Positions 43,339 to 54,071 of a stretch of 64,000 nucleotides of DNA are shown here, one piece after another. Below the pieces are notes generated by a model. It was not told the DNA's origin. It made no database searches and was given only the letters and a program-made list of their open reading frames with translations. Numbering within the stretch: the first letter of the stretch is position 1; each line of letters starts with the position of its first letter. A program made the translations under genes and the position numbers. The DNA is from Durusdinium trenchii (lineage: Eukaryota > Sar > Dinophyceae > Suessiales > Symbiodiniaceae), in the NCBI GenBank assembly GCA_963970005.1, contig CAXAMN010014002.1, positions 551,471 to 615,470 of the forward strand. The letters are read 5' to 3'.

Positions 43339-44452
43339 CTTTCTAAGTACTTAGCAGGCACAAGGTTCATGTGCCACATTGTCGACCTCAGCCGAAGCCA
43401 CATGGCTGGCCTTCGTGCTAACCGAGGCGACTTTGATTTGGAGGACGCGAAACTGCTGCGATCAACCTAGCATGTACCAGTGTTGTTGATGAATATGGGT
43501 AACATCAACCACCCTCCACATTTCAATCAAAAGCATCAATTGCCTCGAAATTTCTAGGATGGCGACCCATATTGTGGCCTACCACATTCTATGGTTCGCA
43601 ATACTGCCCACTGCACGATTCTCTTGAAGCAGGAGGCCTGGAGAGGCACGAACTTTCCTCCCAGTATAATAAGATGTGCCTTGTTGCCATGCCTGACGGG
43701 CACGCGCGCCTGATCGCATGTGTATGCTCGCCGGACGACATTACGTGCAGGATCGAGCTTTTGCGCTGCATCCAACTTGATTCAGAACACCTCAATTGGC
43801 TTGCGCACGCGGCAACTTTTAGAATCATTTGGGGTGAAGTCGCTGAGGATACACATGGGGGCGCAGCAAAGGTGTCCGCGCCAGCCTTTCTCGCGCACTT
43901 GAGACTGGTGAAGATCCTGCCGAGCAAATGGAAGTCATCGTTTGTCCAGACACAATGCGCACTGCCCAAGGCGCAACCAGATTTGTGCAGACCGCTCCTA
44001 TCGATGCCAAATGCCTGTACCATGAAAGTCTGACATTCCGGACTGGTAGGTTGTCAGATTGCAACCGATGCCATCTCCCAGAGCCAAGGATTTGCACATT
44101 CCAGTTGAATTCCTCTTCCTTTGAAGACTGCATCACAGCAGGGAAAAGCGCACTCACCAAGGTCCTGGTGGCGGCAGTTGCGGACCAAGTGGACATCATA
44201 GTATGCGACGCGAACCTCTTCACTAACAGGCAATTAAAGTCGGATCGACATTCCGATCCAGACACAGGCTCCGTCCTTAACATTTTAGATCAGATCAAAG
44301 TTTCCGCTAATAAGCTGCGTGAACCTCACCACCGTATCACTTACAATTTCGAGGTCTCCACGCTTGCCACAGAGCAGCTTGCAGCTTTAGCCGGACAAGA
44401 CGCACTGTGGCATGTGTGGATTCAATATAATACGGTGCTCCCTGGTTTGTAG
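43339..44452 (+). pseudogene. EEP-like gene copy 2, interrupted
   Basis: The 5' part matches copy 1 but has a stop (TAG about 43468) where copy 1 reads GAG. An open stretch begins near 43572 and encodes SSQYNKMCLVAMPDGHARL, then CRIELLRCIQLDSEHLNWL and RIIWGEVAEDTHGG. Relative to copy 1, 7 bp are missing near 43862, which shifts the frame. The downstream frame (from about 43890) continues with EQMEVIVCPDTMRTAQGA and the strand-plus-motif VDIIVCDANLFTNRQ, then HRITYNFEVSTLATEQLAAL, up to TAG 44450-44452. D-x-N and HRITYN could be late EEP-fold motifs. The lesions of the two copies lie at different places. An intron around the TAG cannot be excluded. Confidence 0.6.
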
Positions 44453-44656
44453 ACGAGAGTTTTGCATTTTCTAGAAGATTGGATTCTGAGAGATTACAGC
44501 CTCATATAGTTTCAATCATTTTCAATATATATTCAGATGGAGCTTGAGGTTGGTTTGATCAAGAACCCACATGACTCCATCAGAACATTTTTTGGCCCAA
44601 GAAACATTTGGTGTCATTGTGATATATTGAACATTTCCCGCTAATGTCTTCTTCAG

Positions 44657-44790
44657 GAGTGGCTTTGGGCAAATCCTTCGACCAGTGCTGGATGATGATG
44701 CAACTGTGGCCCACCAGTCCGATGCCGTGGACAGCCCGAGCTATGCCGATGCCGTGGAAGCCCCAACATCATCCGGGCAAAGCAGTTAGA
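44657..44790 (+). CDS. Possible terminal exon of EEP-like copy 2
   Basis: After TCTTCTTCAG an open frame encodes SGFGQILRPVLDDDATVAHQ, then an acidic/serine stretch (SYADAVEAPTSSGQSS) and TAG. The AG|G acceptor and coding-like residues suggest a 3' exon. A donor upstream near 44413 (CATGT|GTGGATT) is possible. Linkage to the upstream copy is inferred only from position. Confidence 0.3.
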
Positions 44791-46299
44791 ACTGGCAATA
44801 ATTTGAATCGGGTGGCATTTGCAAGGTTGCACGCTTGCGTTTTTTCAGCCTTGCGTGGTCACTTGTCAGCTTTCCATGTTGCAGCTTTTGTCCAGCTACG
44901 GTGCCCTTGAAGAGGGAATCAAAAGTAAGGACATGACAGAATAATAGGCAACAAAGAATTGGCGCCAGTTTGAGCAGCCAATTCATGACCGTGTGGGCTT
45001 TGCCACAGGACTCGCAAAAGGAGTGTGGGCGCTGCAAGATCCAAGGTTCGAGTCCGAAGTGATACTTCTACGCAATACCGACAACAGAAGGACAAAGAAC
45101 GTTCCCAGTGGCGAAGGCAAGACTGGTGGCAGCCCTCGATCTGCCTCCTCCTCATGCATGGCGTGAGCCTATAACCGGGATACTGGCTATTGTGGGTCGC
45201 ACCAGTATAGATGGTTGCAAGCTCCTTGGTGAGCATGATGTCCAAGTTGTTGACATTCCGGCAGTTCCTGGATTCAAGAAGACTCCGACATTCCGGAGAT
45301 CTCTCAGCATAACGAGTTGCATTTGATTAGACCTGAATACATTCAGAAGACTCCGCTTTTAATTTTCAGAATTAGACTGTCTGACGTCATATCTTAAGTT
45401 CAGAGCCAGAATGGCATCTACGGTCCGGTTCAGCGAAGCAAGAACTTTTGTAATTCACTTGCATCCCTTTTGTACTTTTGCAGCCGTAAGCTCCGACCCC
45501 TAGACGTGCCCACGCTATACTTGTGTAGCACCTGTTGTTCGTAGATATCCTGTATATACTCTTCAGTCAGCTTGACAGCATAATTCACATTGGCTCAAGA
45601 CCACTAGAGCCCGCACTTGCACCGCTCGCCATAGAAAAGTGTGCTCTCTGCCGTTCGCACACTTTGAGACTCCGCTATTGAGTCTATTGGGTCTTACTTG
45701 GTGTTATCGATCAGGTCCAGTGTACTTCACTGCCACTTTGGGGATCTTACCCCTCACCCCCCTTGGAATTGATTTTTCAATACAGACCACCCCCCCTCCC
45801 CCCTGACCGCTTCATCCTGAAGTGGATCACCTCGACACCTCGATGGTTATTTGGTATTGAGCGCACTAAGCTTGGGGCAGTGTTTGAATCCATGAGGAGA
45901 CATGACATGTTGTTTTTAGTGCATCTTGTCGTTGAGGATTATCATGTAACTATATATATATATGTATGTATCGAACTTTGGTCTTTTCCCACATTCTCAA
46001 GTTGACGTTTGATTCGACTCCACCAAGAACACACTGCAGTTTTTACATGTTTATTTTCCTCCCGCTGTCCTACCTTTCGTGTATCCCTCTTCTCAAATAT
46101 ATTTTACATATTGTTCATTCGCATATATTTGCACACCATTAGCTCATAAAATTAACATCTATATGCTATAGAGAATGGAACAAGTATATGATGTGTATTA
46201 ATTTATGTTGGCCGTTGTCGGTCTTTCGTTTATGACCTTAGGACCTTTCCCTCGCTTACAGCCGCCGCGTCTGACTGGGCCCCTTCTTGGGGAAACATT
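44791..46299. other. Intergenic DNA, no recognised gene
   Basis: A short (TA)n run lies at 45949-45962. A + frame near 45108-45326 is open for 72 codons and includes a protein-like stretch (GILAIVGRTSIDGCKLLGEH), but it is not assigned. Confidence 0.35.
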
Positions 46300-46442
46300 T
46301 TAACCTCATGGTTATCAGTCTCTTTTCTTTAGTCTGATGACACCTCAAAGGCAAGGTCATCAGGTTAAAACATTTTAACCTGATGACACCTCAGATGTCA
46401 TTAGGCTCAAGTGTTTTAACCGGATGACGCCTCAGATGTCAT
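46300..46442. repeat. Palindromic TGATGACACCTCAGATGTCAT repeats
   Basis: GTCATCAGGTTAAAA (46356-46370) and TTTTAACCTGATGAC (46373-46387) are perfect 15-bp arms with a 2-nt spacer. Units of GATGACACCTCAGATGTCAT then follow twice (46383, 46424). Confidence 0.75.
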
Positions 46443-46479
46443 TTGAGAGCATTGACGCACTCTTGGTCTTTCCTTGCCT

Positions 46480-46730
46480 AAACAAAAATGATGGCAGCCG
46501 GGCCAACCTTCTGCCAGGCCAGACCTTTCTGCACGCTGCGGCCGGCCGGCTGAATGGGCGGATCTTAGCCGCCCGGCGCGGTCGAAGGTGGTTTGACCGC
46601 TGTGCTGTGAGAACGCGGTGCGAGGGTTCGAGGCGCAGGCGCAGCTGGGGGCCAATTGGAGAGAGCAACTGGTTGGAAGAAACAGTTGGAAAGAAATGGA
46701 GACAAGTTGGGAGAACGCCAAAACTTTTGG
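46480..46730 (+). other. GC-rich exon-like segment
   Basis: A + frame reads LLPGQTFLHAAAGRLNGRIL then AARRGRRWFDRCAVRTRCEG. An overlapping minus frame is also open. Unassigned. Confidence 0.2.
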
Positions 46731-47823
46731 TTCAAGAAACACGTGCCTGCGGAAACCAGCAAAACGACAAGGCCCATGACTTGTGTCCAGATGTGCCCAG
46801 AATCCTGGAAAGCGGTGGTTTGATGTTTGCACCCATCTTTTGGGGTTGAACGACTCCAAAGACTAAAACCATAGACCCAACGAAACCTTGGTTCCTTGAT
46901 ACAGTGGTAACTCGGATCCACTGGGATAGTTTTTGCAGTAGTTTTGGCTGGATCTTGCCGAAGTTCAAGTTGTTCGTGTGGATGATGTTTGGAAGTTCCA
47001 ACAGGTTCGTTCGATTAAATGTTGCACCACCATCCTGAGGCCGAATGTTTTATCAATACTAATACCGTTCCTTTTCCTGCCTGGTGGGCACCCCTGTCGA
47101 ATTTGTTCTCCAACATGAGTGGTTGAAACCAGGGGAAGTGGTGGATCGTCTTTAAGTACGACATACATGTTACGTGTATGTATTGATTGATGCATGGTTT
47201 GGGTCTGTCCTATTCCCTGCAACAGTCGGTAAACAAGAACATCATTAAGTTATTTTAGAGAAACGCCGGCAACCAGGCCCCATCAGCCACTTGGCCCTGG
47301 AAAAAATGGATAGACCCAATTACATTGGCCATCATTGAACATATTGATGACCATTTGTGATGGGGACCTCCCTGTGGGACCCGCCTTAGGCTCAGGCTTT
47401 GACCGAAGCGCCTGAGCTGGCACCACTCTTCGTGCCGCCCCTGGTGGTGGTGACAGTGTGGTGCGACAGAGAAGCGAAACTGCATATTGCTGATCCAGGT
47501 TTATATAAAAAGAATAAAAAAACAAACAATCACTGTAAAGTCGGGAGCCAGACTACAGTGCCTGAAGCTACACTCTCTGAAATCATCCTGGTTTTCGTGG
47601 AGTAAAAACCACCAGTTTGTATAGAGGAAAATAGTCATCCAAGGGTGGCCATTGTCCAAATTCCATGACTATTCCGGGCCGCACCCGAGTCCGCCTAGGA
47701 GGGTCAACAAGAGATCAAACAACCGGGGCTTTGACCAGATGAGCGAGCCCTCCGAAAGCATTCCCAGCGAAGCAAAGGTTACGTTTTGTTGAAGAAAGAG
47801 GAGGCTGATTTAAAGGATTGGTC
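46731..47823. other. Intergenic DNA, no recognised gene
   Basis: No repeat or motif is recognised apart from short unassigned open frames. Confidence 0.35.
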
Positions 47824-47873
47824 ACCCTATGGATCGGCTTACCTTTTGAGAGGGTGATTGGATCCCTAGATTT
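47824..47873 (+). mobile_element. Family A relic
   Basis: CACCCTATGGATCGGCTTACC then TTTTGAGAGGGTGATTGGAT and CCCTAG: only an end and part of one arm remain. Confidence 0.5.
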
Positions 47874-48669
47874 CAATAGAATTGTGTGTTTGTCTTCTGT
47901 TTAGTATGATATCAGTTTCGTCATTTTATGTGCCTACCATCCTCCTCCCCCCAAAAAAATGATTTGCATTTGTTCATCATGATCGGCGCTCTCAGCTGCT
48001 TTGGCTCACCAGTGTTGGTTCGAAGGGTGAAGCCGTATCAATCTGAAAATACATGAAGCATGCTGAGTCAAAGGCCTTCCGAATCCCAGGTTTCGTAGGA
48101 AGTGGATCACCTGCACCGAACTTATGGGAGACACCGGGCACACCGTGTCCCCACGAAATAGATGTTGCACAGATGGAGTTCGTTCATTGAAAACCTGTTT
48201 CACCCCACCAAGCGAACGGGTGCTGAGTGAGTTTCTGGGGTGATGAGCGAATCGGGGATCTGAAGTGAAACGTCATATTCCTCACGAGTTTTTAAGGGCG
48301 CAAGGTGGATGATGCGCAGTATGATGCTGCCGGTCAAAAGCCGCCGGCTTTTCGAAGTAACTAGAGACTACTGTAGGACGAAGGGTGTTCATCAGTGTTT
48401 GCAGATTTAGTCTCTATTATATTATTCATTTGGGTTTGCCGTTTGGAACCAAGCTCGACTCACCCCATGTTTTGAGCCCATCCATATCTACCAGTCTTGG
48501 CTGCAAGACTTATGGCACCGCCTGCACTACCCCACAGCAGAGTCGCCCAGCGTCGGTGATGCATGAGCGTGGTGCGGTTAGATGAAGACGACTTGGACGA
48601 GGAGGATTTGGCCATCTTGCGGGAAGTCGCCTCCAAAGGCGCATTGGAGACCGGAGACACAAACAAACC
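47874..48669. other. Intergenic DNA, no recognised gene
   Basis: Nothing beyond short unassigned frames. Confidence 0.35.
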
Positions 48670-48855
48670 GAGTATAGCTTCTAGCGTCTGGACGTAGCTT
48701 CTTATTCCATCCGTAGCGATGGCCTCCAACCTAAGAGCCATGGCCATAGCTTCTAGTTAATTACCAGAATGCCACTTGGGTAACTAGATGGGTAACTAGG
48801 CCACCTATTAGTGACCACCTCTTACTAGTGATGGCCACTAATAGCGCAAGCTTTT
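48670..48855. repeat. Family C repeats
   Basis: AGCTTCTAGCGTCTGGACG, TAGCGATGGCCTCCAACC, TAACTAGATGGGTAACTAGG and TACTAGTGATGGCCACTAAT run in tandem up to the ATG at 48856. Confidence 0.6.
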
Positions 48856-49383
48856 ATGGCTGCCCAGAAGCTTCAAAGCGAAGTGGCCGAAACCAGCGCC
48901 TTAAGCTTCAGCGCCGACAAACCAGCGCCGAATGAACCGCCCTTTTTCAAACCTGAACCGGACCAAGGTGTTGGGGTGCGAACACGTTTCACGCCACCCG
49001 GTTCGGAGGATGGTCGCCACCGGTGTTCGATGCCCGGTCAGCTCGTGCCGCACCAAACGTCCGTCGCCACCGTGGCCCCGAGGGTCGCCCGAGGGTCGCC
49101 AGCGAGCGAGAAGCGGCCGAAGAAAGACGAGAACCGACCGCGGCCAAGAAAAAAGGGTCGAAACATGCGTGCAAAACCTGCGGAGGTGGAAATAGGTAGA
49201 AGCCTAAGAAAACTCATGAGTCAAGACCTCACAAACGACTACTGGAAACCCACGTCGCGAACTCCACGGTCCAGCGTCGCTACAGCCCTTGTTCAACCTC
49301 AATTCCATTCGGGACGCATGAATGGCGATCTCAGATCCTATCGAGGGTTTAGGGTGCCCGGGCGGAAGGTGTCGACGCAGTAG
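48856..49383 (+). CDS. Hypothetical protein, 175 codons
   Basis: It starts with a true ATG and ends at TAG 49381-49383. The protein is hydrophilic and disordered-looking: an acidic/proline N-terminal part (PAPNEPPFFKPEPDQGVG), then a strongly basic segment (KRPKKDENRPRPRKKGRNM) that could be a nuclear signal, then a Ser/Thr-rich C-terminus. Family C repeats directly flank both ends, so the ORF may be part of a larger element or a chance frame in GC-rich DNA. No family is recognised. Confidence 0.3.
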   Translation: MAAQKLQSEVAETSALSFSADKPAPNEPPFFKPEPDQGVGVRTRFTPPGSEDGRHRCSMPGQLVPHQTSVATVAPRVARGSPASEKRPKKDENRPRPRKKGRNMRAKPAEVEIGRSLRKLMSQDLTNDYWKPTSRTPRSSVATALVQPQFHSGRMNGDLRSYRGFRVPGRKVSTQ

Positions 49384-49472
49384 CTTCTAGCTACTAGCTT
49401 CTTGTTCCTAGCAGTAATGCCAGGAGCTCCGTTCGTAGCGTCCGATCGCTCCGTTCGTGTCGCGATGCCTTG
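49384..49472. repeat. Family C repeats
   Basis: TAGCTTCTAGCTACTAGCTTC, TAATGCCAGGAGCTCCGTTCG and TAGCGTCCGATCGCTCCGTTC match the 15.5-kb copy. Follows the 175-codon ORF immediately. Confidence 0.65.
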
Positions 49473-49690
49473 CTCCTTTCCGGTCGTGACGCCTCCTCTT
49501 GCAGGTTACTACCACAACCGGCCGAAGAATTCCACCAACGCTCCAGCACCGCAGCGGTTGACCGAAGACAAGGCTCCGGTGGATCCGGCGGCCGCAGCCG
49601 TGCCTGGCCTTTCCGCGGCCGGAACGGCCGGACGGAGGAGTTGTTTTGATGCGTTTCAGGCGGACGGGAGTGGGATGGGGTTGAGTGTCA

Positions 49691-49800
49691 AACCCTAGGG
49701 ATCCACATACCTTCTCAGAAGGTAATTGGACCCTCCTGGCGCCTACATAAATAGTCTCCGTCCTCACCGTACCTCAGAAGGTATGTGGATCCATAGGGAA
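49691..49800 (-). mobile_element. Family A palindromic MITE
   Basis: AGGGATCCACATACCTTCTC and GAAGGTATGTGGATCCATAG are inverted. The centre GGACCCTCCTGGCGCCTACA then TAAATAGTCTCC is reverse relative to the 19.7-kb copy. Confidence 0.85.
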
Positions 49801-50017
49801 AGATGAGTTTCCTATGCCTTGACCACTGCTTGACCGGAGGCCTTGTTGGTTAGCCAGGCCACTCTGTTCCTTCGTTGGCACGACAAAAGAATTGGTGAGT
49901 TTGCTGTCCGGCTCCTGCATTTTGCACGTGGATTCCGTTGAATCCTGATGAGACCGTTGGGCTGCGGACATGGTTTTCCGTGACTCCTTTAAGCAGAATC
50001 CCGGATCTCCCATTTGA

Positions 50018-50115
50018 TACCCAGACCATCCATGCATAGCCCAGTCACCTACATTGGGGTGGTTTTCAAGGGTCAATATAAGTAAGCACATCTTCCATAC
50101 ATGGAGTGTTTGGGG
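50018..50115 (-). mobile_element. Family B element
   Basis: ACCCAGACCATCCATGCAT at the left and ATACATGGAGTGTTTGGGGA at the right are inverted. The body CCTACATTGGGGTGGTTTTC and AAGGGTCAATATAAGTA is reverse orientation. Confidence 0.75.
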
Positions 50116-50592
50116 ATCCGAGTCAACTCGGTTTTGCCTCATTGGTACAATCCCAAACAGCCGAACATCGAGTTCAGTTTCTGAGGTCTGCCAGGCATGG
50201 GACCTGTTGCTTCATCTCACCAGGCAAAAGGTGGATGCAGTCTTGCATTCCGGATCCATACTCATCATACACCTTCAAACTTGCTGTAAAGGCGAGTTGA
50301 TCATCCTCCAAGGGGGATGCAGTCAAGCATAATCCTCTCATTCCTTCCTCACCAGCACTCATCCCACGATGGCTCGGACGACGCTCCCAGTCCGCTCCAG
50401 TCCGAAGGGTGAACTGGAATCCTGCGCTGCGAAGAGAAGGAACAGCAAGGTTAGATCCCCATCATGATTGGCACCGTGGAATAAAGGTTTCAAACCCAAA
50501 TTCGTAGCTGTTTGTAGCTAGCAAAGCAGCTGTTTGGAGCCTAACGCTATACTGACTATCCTGGTTTTGCCCAAGGTGATGTTTCTTTTCCC
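50116..50592. other. Intergenic DNA, no recognised gene
   Basis: No feature is recognised. Confidence 0.35.
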
Positions 50593-50715
50593 ATCTTTTC
50601 CCTACCTGTGGAATCGTTTACCTACATTTTTTTAGGTAGAGATTTTAATACCTGGTTATTCAAAGATCTGAGAACAATACCAGGTAAACCCAAAAATACC
50701 TGGTAAACCGATTTG
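50593..50715. repeat. AATACCTGGTAAA repeats
   Basis: TTTTAATACCTGGTTATTC, CAATACCAGGTAAACCC and AATACCTGGTAAACCG occur in both orientations. The same words recur in the intron at 57.37-57.40 kb. Confidence 0.6.
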
Positions 50716-51101
50716 GTCAGTACTTGAGTGGCAGAACACCAAGGTACCGCTCAGATTGCTCAAAGAAGCACGTACGGTAGCGGTGAACAAGAGTCCAATC
50801 AAAAGACCATGTCATGCGTGAGAATGGATATCAGTCGTGATACTAATCATATGTGCTGTATCACCACCGGGAGTTCAAACAGAACTGTCTTGTGCAACCA
50901 AGCTAGCTGTCCCGCCGGTATCGGGATCATGCTGCAAGCACTGGTGATGGACCTGCTCTGCCGGGCACTCATTTTTTTTTGCTTGCAGTCAGTTGCAGCA
51001 GTCCACCATCCACGTAGATTCATCCATCCTGCGCTCATGAGCATTTTTTTAAATGCAGCCACTTTTCGTGCTCCACATTGTTTGGGGTTGGGATATTGCA
51101 G

Positions 51102-52257
51102 CAATGGCTGGAATAACCCCCATGGACTGCTCCGGATTGGCATCGGAGTGGGAGGCTGATTCTATCGTCCGCCGTAAAGTCTTGGAGGTTGATTTCCTTC
51201 AAAGGGGCATTGGTGAGAAATGGTGTAAGCCTACCCGGGAGAACGCCAAAAACAACATCGCTGTGTTGGCACCTGCGTTGGTCAGGCTTCGAGAAACACC
51301 TAACATGCACCTTCCGCATATCTCAGATCTGCAGAAAGAGGTTTCTCAGCTCCACGTATCGTTGGGGAAACAGACTACGGAAAAGTCCATCTACCAGCAT
51401 AGCGTGGAGATCAAACAACTCTTGGGCTTCATCAAGCGGCGCACAACACAAAGTGAGGTTACCAAGGACCTGGGCCAACGGGAGTCATATAGTAGAAATT
51501 TAAAGGCACACCAGGAAGGAATTAGTATATACTTTAAACAACTTTACGAAGTCCCCTAAAGTCCGCCCTGTGCAGGATACGGCATTCCACGAACTTCTCA
51601 TCATGCTCGATCCCAGTTTGAAGGACCCGTGGGTTGATGCAAACTATCAATTGTTGCCACTATCTGATCCGCGTGTTTTTACCACCAACACGACTGGTGC
51701 AATTGATTTTTCGATCATGAAGAAAGAACCGTGACTGAACGGGATCCTCGTCAAATCGCGTTTAGGAATACGTCAAGGAGTACATGGCGACCCGAGCTCC
51801 ACCCAGATCACAAGGTTCTTCAGGCTCCTTGATCGACGCTGACGATGCCGATGCCTTCATGGAGAATGAACCCGCTGAAGCAAAAGATCAGTTCAGGGAG
51901 TGGCTCAATTCCTTGGATGGTGCGGATACCTCTGAACCTCCAGCTAGACCTGCACTGGTGGCTGAGAACAGGTCATCTGACCAGGCCGCAAAGACCAGCC
52001 CGCCAGAACCTTTGAGATCTTCAGGGGCAACATCAGAACCATGCTCTGGAGAGAACCCCAAACTATGCCCTGTTTGCAAAAGGTCAAGCTCATGCAGCTT
52101 GAATGGATCATAACAGTTTTTTGGTGCACCTGACTTAATATAACCCACCTAGATCCAGTTGGTCGGGAGTCCTTGCCCACTATGGACTGATGGCCTGTTG
52201 AGGTCAGTGCGCGGCCATCCAAGCTCTGAAAGAACGCATTGCCGCCAAGAAGGCTGA
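51102..52257 (+). CDS. Large multi-exon gene: N-terminal exons
   Basis: The first recognised exon is 51102-51466 after TTGCAG, with ATG at 51104 (MAGITPMDCSGLASEWEADS, then a long helical segment with a heptad-like pattern). The second starts at 51576 after TGTGCAG (DTAFHELLIMLDPSLKDPW); the 109-nt intron is GA-AG and leaves phase 0 intact. The third is about 51766-52080 (KDQFREWLNSLDGADTSEP, ending with CPVCK), and a fourth near 52208-52257 (CAAIQALKERIAAKKAE). The second/third junction and the exact third/fourth junction are unresolved: AGGTCA occurs at 52081 and 52201 but a splice there breaks the frame. A further segment near 52395-52525 (GHLQWHRSNIKAAEAAESEK) may be another exon. Function of this part is unknown. 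It may be the true start or preceded by more exons. Confidence 0.6.
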
Positions 52258-52959
52258 GGTCATGCCCCTCGTCCCAACTAGTACCGATCGTCTTGTGGTT
52301 TCAATGGAATCTGGTTTTCATTCATCCTCTTAGACTTTTAGATGGTAAAAAACAGTCCACAATAGTCCACATGTCCACACCTGTCTCAAACCACGTTTTC
52401 TCCGAGTCCGGTCACCTGCAGTGGCACAGGTCCAACATCAAAGCAGCGGAAGCGGCCGAGTCAGAGAAAGAGAAGGCAAATCCATTGACAGGACAAGGGT
52501 GCCGAAACGCACGGGACAGTTTAAAAAGTACTTGTTGCAAAAGTATATATTTCACATGTAGGTACCAGGGTGGCCGTATAATGTAAGTACCCAATCTGTC
52601 AGGCTATGGCAATGATTGGGCTGAGACGCAGCTTCTTCCTGGTCATGTATACCCTCCTCTCAAAGCGGGCGAGGTGTTTATGGACCTTGAGGATTCACAA
52701 GACCCAAGTGCACTGCCGGAGGTTAAGGCAGTCGATCCTAAGGCCTGTTAATCAATCATGGATGGGTGTTTTATGTTATATTATCAACTGTCCCCTTATT
52801 TGCTATAACCACATTGGACAAATTAGCTGAAAGCCGCCACCTAAGTGGCTTCTGTTGGTGCTAGCTGTATCTGAGAAGTGAACATAGCAGTCTTGTAGAG
52901 TATATGCGCGCAGTTTTAAATTTACTGTTGCACAAAATATGTTGTTTGCTTTGTTTCAG

Positions 52960-53961
52960 CTCTGCTCGAGTCGCTGCTCCAACCGCTACGAGGCACTCCT
53001 TACTCGCAAACTTCAGCTGGATCTCAAGAACACACTGGAAGAAGAGAGGAAAGCCAAGGGTGAAAAGTCAGAGGCGGAGCCAAAGAAACGAGCTACGGCC
53101 AAGGCAAAGGGCAAGGCTAAAGCCAAAGCAAAGACCAAGGCCAGCGCCATGGAGGACATAGCTGAGAGGAAAGCTATGGAGAGTTTGACGGTCGCTGAGC
53201 CAAAGCCAAAGGCCAAGTCGAAGGGCGGCCGTTTGCGCAAGATGATCAGAACACCTACTCCGCCTTCCTTCCGGGAGAGGATGTCGGAATCCCGTAAGCG
53301 GGTCAGGGAGGCATCTCCAAAGCCTGCAGTGTCTGAAGAGGATTCAGACATTGAGATCGAGCTGGCGATAGAAAAGGCAGCTCAGGAAATCAACATGGAG
53401 GTGGCAGATGTCAAGATGTCAGATTGCCCAACTCCCAAGAGGAGGCTCTTTGCGACTGACGATGAGGCCACAGCTCCAGCTTCCAACGTCAATGCTGCCA
53501 GTGCTGATGGACATCGTCCCTCAGAAGCTGAAGCACCGAAGGCGAAAAGGAAGCCCAGGGCACGCAAGTCGAAGGATGCTGAGCCTGAGGTGGATCCACC
53601 TGCAGCAGAAGCGGCCCCAAAGGCCAAAGCAAAGGCAGCGAGGAAACCTCGACGAAAAGCTGTCCAAATCGATGTGGCCAACGAGGACTTGCAAGATGAT
53701 TTGATGCGGGACATCATTCGCAGCAATTTCAACAAGGTTGAGAACTTGGACCTCGATTCATTCAAGGAGTTTTGCATGGCCATGGAGAAAGAGGCCGACC
53801 TCAAGAACTCCAAGACTGTGCCTTACTGGACCCGAGCCAGTTCAGGTGTCAAGTGGTTGGCACAGCCAGGTGCCCCACAGGTTGCCTACTTCTCTGTGTC
53901 GGACTCCAACGTGACGAAGTCCGTTTCTTGGAACAAGCGGATGTTGGCGATGCATGCATCA
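52960..53961 (+). CDS. Large gene: Lys/Ala-rich linker exon
   Basis: This 334-codon exon follows TTTGTTTCAG. It opens with CSSRCSNRYEALLTRKLQLD, then runs of Lys-Ala (KKRATAKAKGKAKAKAK) and a second basic cluster (KAKAKAARKPRRKA) separated by acidic/Ser stretches (SEEDSDIEIELAIEKAAQE). These look like nuclear-localisation or nucleic-acid-contacting disordered linkers. The C-terminal part is folded-looking (PYWTRASSGVKWLAQPGAP, then VSWNKRMLAMHAS). The 3' boundary at 53961 is set by a GC-AG intron (53962-54071) whose removal keeps the frame and joins MLAMHAS to AVWIDQQ. No cysteine-rich zinc site is apparent beyond the first residues. Confidence 0.8.
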
Positions 53962-54071
53962 GCTGTGCTTTTCGCTGCTTGCCTGTATACAGTTGTTTTG
54001 CATTTTTCGTGTACGAATCGCACGAACATGTTTTGTTGAATGTGCTTGCCTAAACCCTGGCCTTGCTCAAG

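Noticed and set aside
45040..45060. GGTTCGAGTCC as the T-loop of a tRNA gene
   Set aside because: The flanking bases do not form a T-stem, and no anticodon arm or acceptor stem could be laid out around it. The similar TTCGAAC at 16222 also fails.
45577..45593. ATTGGCTCAAG, resembling the end of the dinoflagellate spliced leader (…TTTTGGCTCAAG), as a relic leader of a retroposed gene
   Set aside because: Only about ten bases match, the preceding leader bases do not, and no coding frame follows. A ten-base match is plausible by chance in 64 kb on two strands.
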